NCBI RefSeq assembly: GCF_014202695.1
Contig: NZ_JACHHH010000002.1
Span: forward strand, 294,290-358,289
Reading direction: 5' to 3'
DNA length: 64,000 nt
DNA from: Oribacterium sinus
GTDB lineage: Bacteria > Bacillota > Clostridia > Lachnospirales > Lachnospiraceae
Below, one piece after another: positions 60,588 to 64,000 of the stretch. The notes beneath the pieces were generated by a model that worked only from the letters and a program-made list of their open reading frames with translations, ran no database searches and had not been told where the DNA came from. Within the stretch, counting starts at the first letter, position 1; each line of letters starts with the position of its first letter. A program made the position numbers and the translations under genes.

Positions 60588-60794
60588 ATGGCAAAAAAGA
60601 GAATTCCAGAATATGGAATAGTAACAAATAAAGGGCATATATACTACAGAACTGTTGTAGAAGATGAAAATGGGAAAAAAGTAGCAATATATGCTAAGAC
60701 CCAAGAAGAATTGTATGTGAAGGAGCTGGATACTCTCGACAGAATCGAATCAGCTACATTTAGGCACTTACGGACGAACAGGCAGAACGCCTGA
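60588..60794 (+). pseudogene. N-terminal remnant of a tyrosine integrase
   Basis: MAKKRIPEYGIVTNKGHIYYRTVVEDENGKKVAIYAKTQEELYVKE (in parts) resembles the arm-binding N-terminus of Tn916-like integrases. After residue ~60 the frame shifts: another frame continues ALTDEQAERLIDAV (60757-60801), which is typical integrase sequence. The catalytic domain is absent. SD GAAGGA precedes ATG 60588. The element can no longer integrate or excise by itself. Confidence 0.7.
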
Positions 60795-60861
60795 TAGATG
60801 CGGTAAGATGCCAAAGGGCATCTTACTCATCGCTCGTACAGTTCCAATCCCGATTCCAACC

Positions 60862-62088
60862 CTACTCTTTATCTAAGAGCCAATCAGATAGATTTTTGAT
60901 CTGAATACCGTTGTAATTTCCAATAGTTAATCGGTCACCGGTTAAAATAACTTTTTTGTAGTTATCACGGATATTGGTCAGTGGTTTCAGTTCTCGGTCA
61001 AAGGTTTCTTTTGCGGTCATATCTGCGGTGACCTGGAAGTAGGTATAGGCTCCCTGTTTTTCTGCAACGAAATCAACCTCAGTATTACCCAGCTTTCCAA
61101 TCATCACACGGTACCCTCGACGCAGGAGCTCAAAATAGACGATATTTTCCAGCGAAAATCCAAGATCGTATTGGCTGCGAGGCAAGATAAAGTTTCGCAA
61201 ACCTAAATCTACAATATATAACTTTCGATTAACTTTCAGGAGCTGCTTTCCAACGATATCGAAACGTTCTGCAGAATAGAAAATAAAGGACTCTTTAAGA
61301 GCCTCAACATAATCACTCACGGTGTTAGGAGAGATTTTTCTTCCATTTGAACTTAGATAATCAGTAATGCTCCGGACAGATATCGGATTTCCGATAACAC
61401 CGGACAGATATTTTGTGATGGTTTTTAGTAGAAAGATATCTGAGATTTTCCTTTTCTCCGGGCTCTTTTCTTTCCTCGCTTGCCGATCTTCGATATCTTT
61501 TACAATTACTGTATTGTAGATGCCCTCCAGATAAGTTTCGAGTTTTTCTTGCGTGCGATCCATTGTGGCTATATAGGGAAGTCCCCCAACCCGCATATAT
61601 TCTGTCAGCCCTCGCTCTTGATCCATTTTGCAGATTTCAAGAAATTCTTTGAAGGATAGAGGAAGCATTTTGATTTCGACATATCGACCGGTTAATAGTG
61701 TAGCCAGATCTCCGGAAAGCATATAAGCATTGGAACCGGTAATGTAGATGTCCACATTGGCTTTTATATATAGACTATCTACGACTTTTTCAAAGGAAGG
61801 AACCTTCTGAATTTCATCTAAAAAAATATAAGTCATCTTCCCTTTACATAAGCGATGCTTAAGATAGTCATAGAGCTTTTGATAGTCCTGCAGCTCTTCA
61901 TATTCCAGATCTTCGAAATTGATGGAAATAATTTGTTCATCGGAAATATTATTATCTTTTAACCATTCTTGGTACTGCATAAGCATTGTGGATTTTCCGC
62001 AACGGTGTATACCGGTGACAACTTTGATGAGCTGTTCATCCTTCCATTGAATCAGACGATGCAAGTATTCTTTTCTTTTAACCAATGC
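60862..62088 (-). CDS. AAA ATPase with C-terminal DUF4143
   Basis: 408 aa. Walker A TGIHRCGKSTML, Walker B MTYIFLDEIQKVP, then ITGSNAYMLSGDLATLLTGRY (sensor region). The C-terminal DUF4143 has VYFELLRRGYRVMIGKLGNTEVDFVAEKQGA, a nuclease-like pattern. These proteins are frequent and of unknown role. The frame opens at 62187, but GGAGGTGAT at 62093-62101 points to the TTG at 62088 as start; an ATG at 62103 overlaps that SD. Three ATTCC/GGAAT palindromes lie in its promoter region. Confidence 0.88.
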   Translation of the reverse strand, partial: ALVKRKEYLHRLIQWKDEQLIKVVTGIHRCGKSTMLMQYQEWLKDNNISDEQIISINFEDLEYEELQDYQKLYDYLKHRLCKGKMTYIFLDEIQKVPSFEKVVDSLYIKANVDIYITGSNAYMLSGDLATLLTGRYVEIKMLPLSFKEFLEICKMDQERGLTEYMRVGGLPYIATMDRTQEKLETYLEGIYNTVIVKDIEDRQARKEKSPEKRKISDIFLLKTITKYLSGVIGNPISVRSITDYLSSNGRKISPNTVSDYVEALKESFIFYSAERFDIVGKQLLKVNRKLYIVDLGLRNFILPRSQYDLGFSLENIVYFELLRRGYRVMIGKLGNTEVDFVAEKQGAYTYFQVTADMTAKETFDRELKPLTNIRDNYKKVILTGDRLTIGNYNGIQIKNLSDWLLDKE

Positions 62089-62144
62089 AATCACCTCCAT
62101 AATATAATATTCCAATATTAGCGCAAAATATAGAATAAAGCAAT

Positions 62145-62205
62145 TTTTATTCCGAAATGGGAATAAAATAAAAATAAATACAAACATATTCCGATATTGG
62201 AATAT
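62145..62205. promoter_or_regulatory. Palindromic boxes upstream of the DUF4143 ATPase
   Basis: TTTTATTCC-GAAATG-GGAATAAAA (62145-62168) and ATATTCC-GATATT-GGAATAT (62186-62205), plus a half-site ATATTCC near 62107. Possible operators or an AT-rich divergent promoter region. Confidence 0.45.
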
Positions 62206-62324
62206 AAAATGATGGTGTGTATGTTTCTAAAAGGATAGAATCGAAAATTTGTATTTTTCTACAAACAGCAAAGAAGATTTTTGGAACATTTTCTTAATAA
62301 GTTTTTAAAATGAATAAAAAAATC

Positions 62325-62353
62325 TTGTTTTTTAAAAAGCATAGGAGTATTCT
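62325..62353 (+). promoter_or_regulatory. Promoter and leader hairpin of the small lipoprotein
   Basis: TTGTTT (62325-62330), 17-base spacer, TATTCT (62348-62353). Just downstream a perfect 9-bp stem CTTTCAGAA/TTCTGAAAG (62362-62370, 62385-62393) sits at the 5' end of the predicted mRNA, a layout that often stabilises abundant transcripts. The rest of 62206-62324 is AT-rich without features. Confidence 0.55.
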
Positions 62354-62446
62354 ACTTCCATCTTTCAGAAACGCGTTCTTTGGCTTCTGAAAGCAAAAAA
62401 AAGAAAAATGTTTTTTTCTGCAATTTGCAGAAGAGAGGAGACTATT

Positions 62447-62692
62447 ATGAGAAAGATGGTTAGAGGATTATTCGTACTTGCAGCAATGACAGCAGCTCTT
62501 ACAATGGTAGCTTGTTCCGGTAAGAAGGCAGAGACCACTGCAGCAGCTGAGAGCAAGATGGAGACTGAGGCAGCTAAGGAGTCTATGAAGGCTGACGAGA
62601 AGAAGGATGAGAAGAAGGATGACAAGAAGGATGCTAAGGAGACCACTGCAGCAGCAGAAGAGTCCGAGAGCACAGAAGAGTCTTCCAAGTAA
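62447..62692 (+). CDS. Small highly charged lipoprotein, function unknown
   Basis: 81 aa. Signal peptide MRKMVRGLFVLAAMTAALTM with lipobox MVAC (Cys at residue 23), then a tail of Lys, Asp, Glu, Ala, Thr and Ser, with KKDEKKDDKKD in the middle. The frame opens at 62408; GAGAGGAG just upstream selects ATG 62447. Codon use is as biased as in the flagellins, suggesting abundant product. It has its own promoter and terminator. No family is recognised; a surface spacer or a cation-binding role would be guesswork. Confidence 0.75.
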   Translation: MRKMVRGLFVLAAMTAALTMVACSGKKAETTAAAESKMETEAAKESMKADEKKDEKKDDKKDAKETTAAAEESESTEESSK

Positions 62693-62710
62693 TTTTTGAA
62701 AAACTATAAG

Positions 62711-62736
62711 GGGAGCCTGTGAAGGCTCTCTTTTTT
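62711..62736 (+). terminator. Terminator of the small lipoprotein gene
   Basis: GGGAGCCT-GTGA-AGGCTCTC (62711-62730), a GNRA-type loop, followed by T6. Confidence 0.92.
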
Positions 62737-62919
62737 GTTGGTCAAAAGTGCTTATTTTGAAATGTGTGACAGCATGTTTCTCTCTCAAAATATAAAGCAT
62801 TTTGTCTTTATCTCGATTATATACGAGTGGAAGCCAATAATCCTCAGTTTGAAAATATCAGGAAGGAATGATAACATTACTTTGTTTTTCGCAGATAGAG
62901 TATTGTCAGGAGGGGCATC

Positions 62920-63765
62920 ATGAAAGTAGAAAAGAAAATAGAAGGAAGCAATATTTTCCTAAAGGAATGTATTACGGAAATTGAGAAGGCGGTGGATTTG
63001 GACAGTATCACCGTGGAACGGGCGGTGTTCGGTCTCTTTTTCTCCGGTGTGAAGCTGTCCACAGGCCATGGGGGCTTATGCTTTACGCCGGTAAAGGAGA
63101 TTCCGGAAGCGGTATGTTGTCCAAGCTCGGCGAAGGCTATGCCCTTTTCCGGCAAGCTAAGGGGAAGAGGGGTTAGAGCCTATCTTGAGGATATTTTCTC
63201 AGAGAATATCTTAAGAAGAACCTTGGGAATTGCCACCTTAAATGCACTCAGCACCTTGGTATGGGACAAAACAGAACATCCGGAATATGAGCTTATGCTT
63301 GGTGCGGATGCTTTTGATGAAATCGATGTAAAGAAATATCGAAAATCCGTAGTGGTAGGGGCCTTGATTCCCATTATTCGAAAGCTTATGCAGGAAAATG
63401 CGGATTTTCACATCTTGGAAAAGGACAGCAGAACCTTAAAGGAACGGGAAATGCCCTATTACCTTCCTCCTGAAAGAGCCGGAGAATGTGTGCCGGAGGC
63501 AGACTTACTGGTGATTACCGGAGTGACGATTTTGAATGATACTTTGCCGGGGCTTTTGGCCATGGCGAAAAAAGATGCGGAGATTCTGGTGGTGGGACCT
63601 ACCGCAAGTATGCTTCCGGATTGCCTCTTTTCCAAAGGCGTTACAATGCTTGGGGGTATTCAGGTGACTAAGGCGGATGCGCTTTTGGATATCATCAGCG
63701 AGGGAGGATCCGGCTATCATTTCTTTGGGAAATATGCGGAACGAACCGTATTGAGAAAAAAATAA
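62920..63765 (+). CDS. DUF4213/DUF364 protein (putative heavy-metal chelation)
   Basis: 281 aa. The N-terminal DUF4213-like domain has GLFFSGVKLSTGHGGLCFTP (in parts), and the C-terminal DUF364 has VVVGALIPIIRKL, EADLLVITGVTILNDTLPGLLAMAKKDAEILVVGPTASMLPD (in parts) and GIQVTKADALLDIISEGG. Pairs of these domains are found in proteins annotated as heavy-metal chelation; the reaction is unknown. SD AGGAGG. It appears single. Confidence 0.85.
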   Translation: MKVEKKIEGSNIFLKECITEIEKAVDLDSITVERAVFGLFFSGVKLSTGHGGLCFTPVKEIPEAVCCPSSAKAMPFSGKLRGRGVRAYLEDIFSENILRRTLGIATLNALSTLVWDKTEHPEYELMLGADAFDEIDVKKYRKSVVVGALIPIIRKLMQENADFHILEKDSRTLKEREMPYYLPPERAGECVPEADLLVITGVTILNDTLPGLLAMAKKDAEILVVGPTASMLPDCLFSKGVTMLGGIQVTKADALLDIISEGGSGYHFFGKYAERTVLRKK

Positions 63766-63779
63766 AGTAAAGGAAATTT

Positions 63780-63825
63780 TTATTCATAACGAGTATCGTG
63801 CGCAAAGCGTGCGATATCTCGTTTA
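63780..63825. repeat. Short palindromic repeat, copy 2
   Basis: Nearly the same as 8095-8140: ATTCATAACGAGTATCG ... GCAAAGCGTGCGATATCTCG. It follows the DUF364 gene by 15 bases. Confidence 0.8.
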
Positions 63826-63905
63826 CTTTTAAAATTTTATAAAGCTAAATTGAAAAAGTAAATTCCAGTGCAGAAGTAAATTCTACCCAGTTTAAAAAAA
63901 TCCCA

Positions 63906-63952
63906 AAAATCAGGCAGTTTGAAATTTCATTTCTGCCTGATTTTGCTATAAT
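63906..63952 (+). promoter_or_regulatory. 12-bp perfect hairpin merged with an extended -10 promoter
   Basis: AAAATCAGGCAG (63906-63917) pairs with CTGCCTGATTTT (63933-63944). The right arm runs into TGCTATAAT (TATAAT at 63947-63952), an extended -10 box. It could be a terminator, or an operator controlling a gene beyond the window. Confidence 0.5.
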
Positions 63953-64000
63953 AGTGCATAACAACCTCAAAAAAATCTCTTTCCGGACATGGGAAATAAG

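Noticed and set aside
62735..62923. 62-codon ORF before the DUF364 gene
   Set aside because: Starts inside the terminator T tract, low-complexity hydrophobic translation, no support.

Overview
The window looks like a chromosomal segment from a motile, low-to-mid GC Firmicute of the Lachnospiraceae/Clostridia type; an Oribacterium-like organism is my best guess, and it is inference only. Support: strong AGGAGG ribosome-binding sites, many TTG/GTG starts, a fliY-type switch protein with CheC/CheD/CheV, a glmS ribozyme, and WhiG/FliA-type sigma-28 promoters. No tRNA or rRNA gene was seen.

Layout. (1) 1-3.6 kb: a four-gene cysteine-type ABC importer behind a leader with an ORF holding six consecutive Cys codons and a terminator, which reads as a cysteine attenuator. 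(2) 3.6-7.6 kb: an EAL protein with a degenerate GGDEF domain, and a chemoreceptor. (3) 8-29.8 kb: one long flagellar/chemotaxis run fliE-F-G-H-I-J-K-flgD-flgE-flbD-motA-motB-fliM-cheY-flgC-fliY-fliO-P-Q-R-flhB-flhA-sigma-28. flhA carries an in-frame TAG that separates its last ~130 codons. (4) 29.8-31.5 kb: a PIN/ribbon-helix-helix toxin-antitoxin pair framed by two inverted copies of a structured repeat, each with degenerate direct repeats. (5) 31.6-38.5 kb: flgF-flgG-cheC-cheD-cheV behind a sigma-28 promoter, a secreted protein, and a ParA ATPase translationally coupled to a ComFB-domain protein. (6) 38.7-48.3 kb: aldehyde dehydrogenase, structured repeats, fliD, a dicarboxylate/amino-acid symporter, fliS, a FliT/FlgN-like chaperone and a nucleotidyltransferase-like protein with an acidic tail. 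(7) 48.4-52 kb: three near-identical flagellin genes, each with its own sigma-28 promoter, a ~205-nt leader of conserved hairpins with compensatory changes, and its own terminator. (8) 52-56.7 kb: PfkB sugar kinase, glmS with its ribozyme (minus strand), rplM-rpsI. (9) 56.7-62.2 kb: an accessory island with an IS200-like element (no TnpB, but a densely structured 3' region), an XRE regulator, an AlbA_2/ATPase-type regulator behind repeated operator-like boxes, MazF, an excisionase, an integrase remnant and a DUF4143 ATPase. (10) 62.2-64 kb: a small charged lipoprotein and a DUF4213/DUF364 protein.

How it fits together. The early/middle flagellar genes appear to be started from a sigma-A promoter before fliE. 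The sigma factor at the end of that run would then fire TATA/TTAT/TAAT-N15-[G/T]CCGATAT-type promoters seen before flgE, flgF, fliD, the three flagellins and possibly the EAL-chemoreceptor pair. Not found here, so expected elsewhere: flgB, flgK, flgL, flgM, fliL, flhF/flhG, cheA/W/B/R, csrA/fliW.

The most interesting unexplained items are the Cys-codon attenuator, the split flhA, a ~150-200 bp palindromic repeat family with co-varying stems (six copies), the repeat-framed toxin-antitoxin cassette, the ParA-ComFB pair, the flagellin leader RNAs, and the structured 3' end of the IS200-like element.
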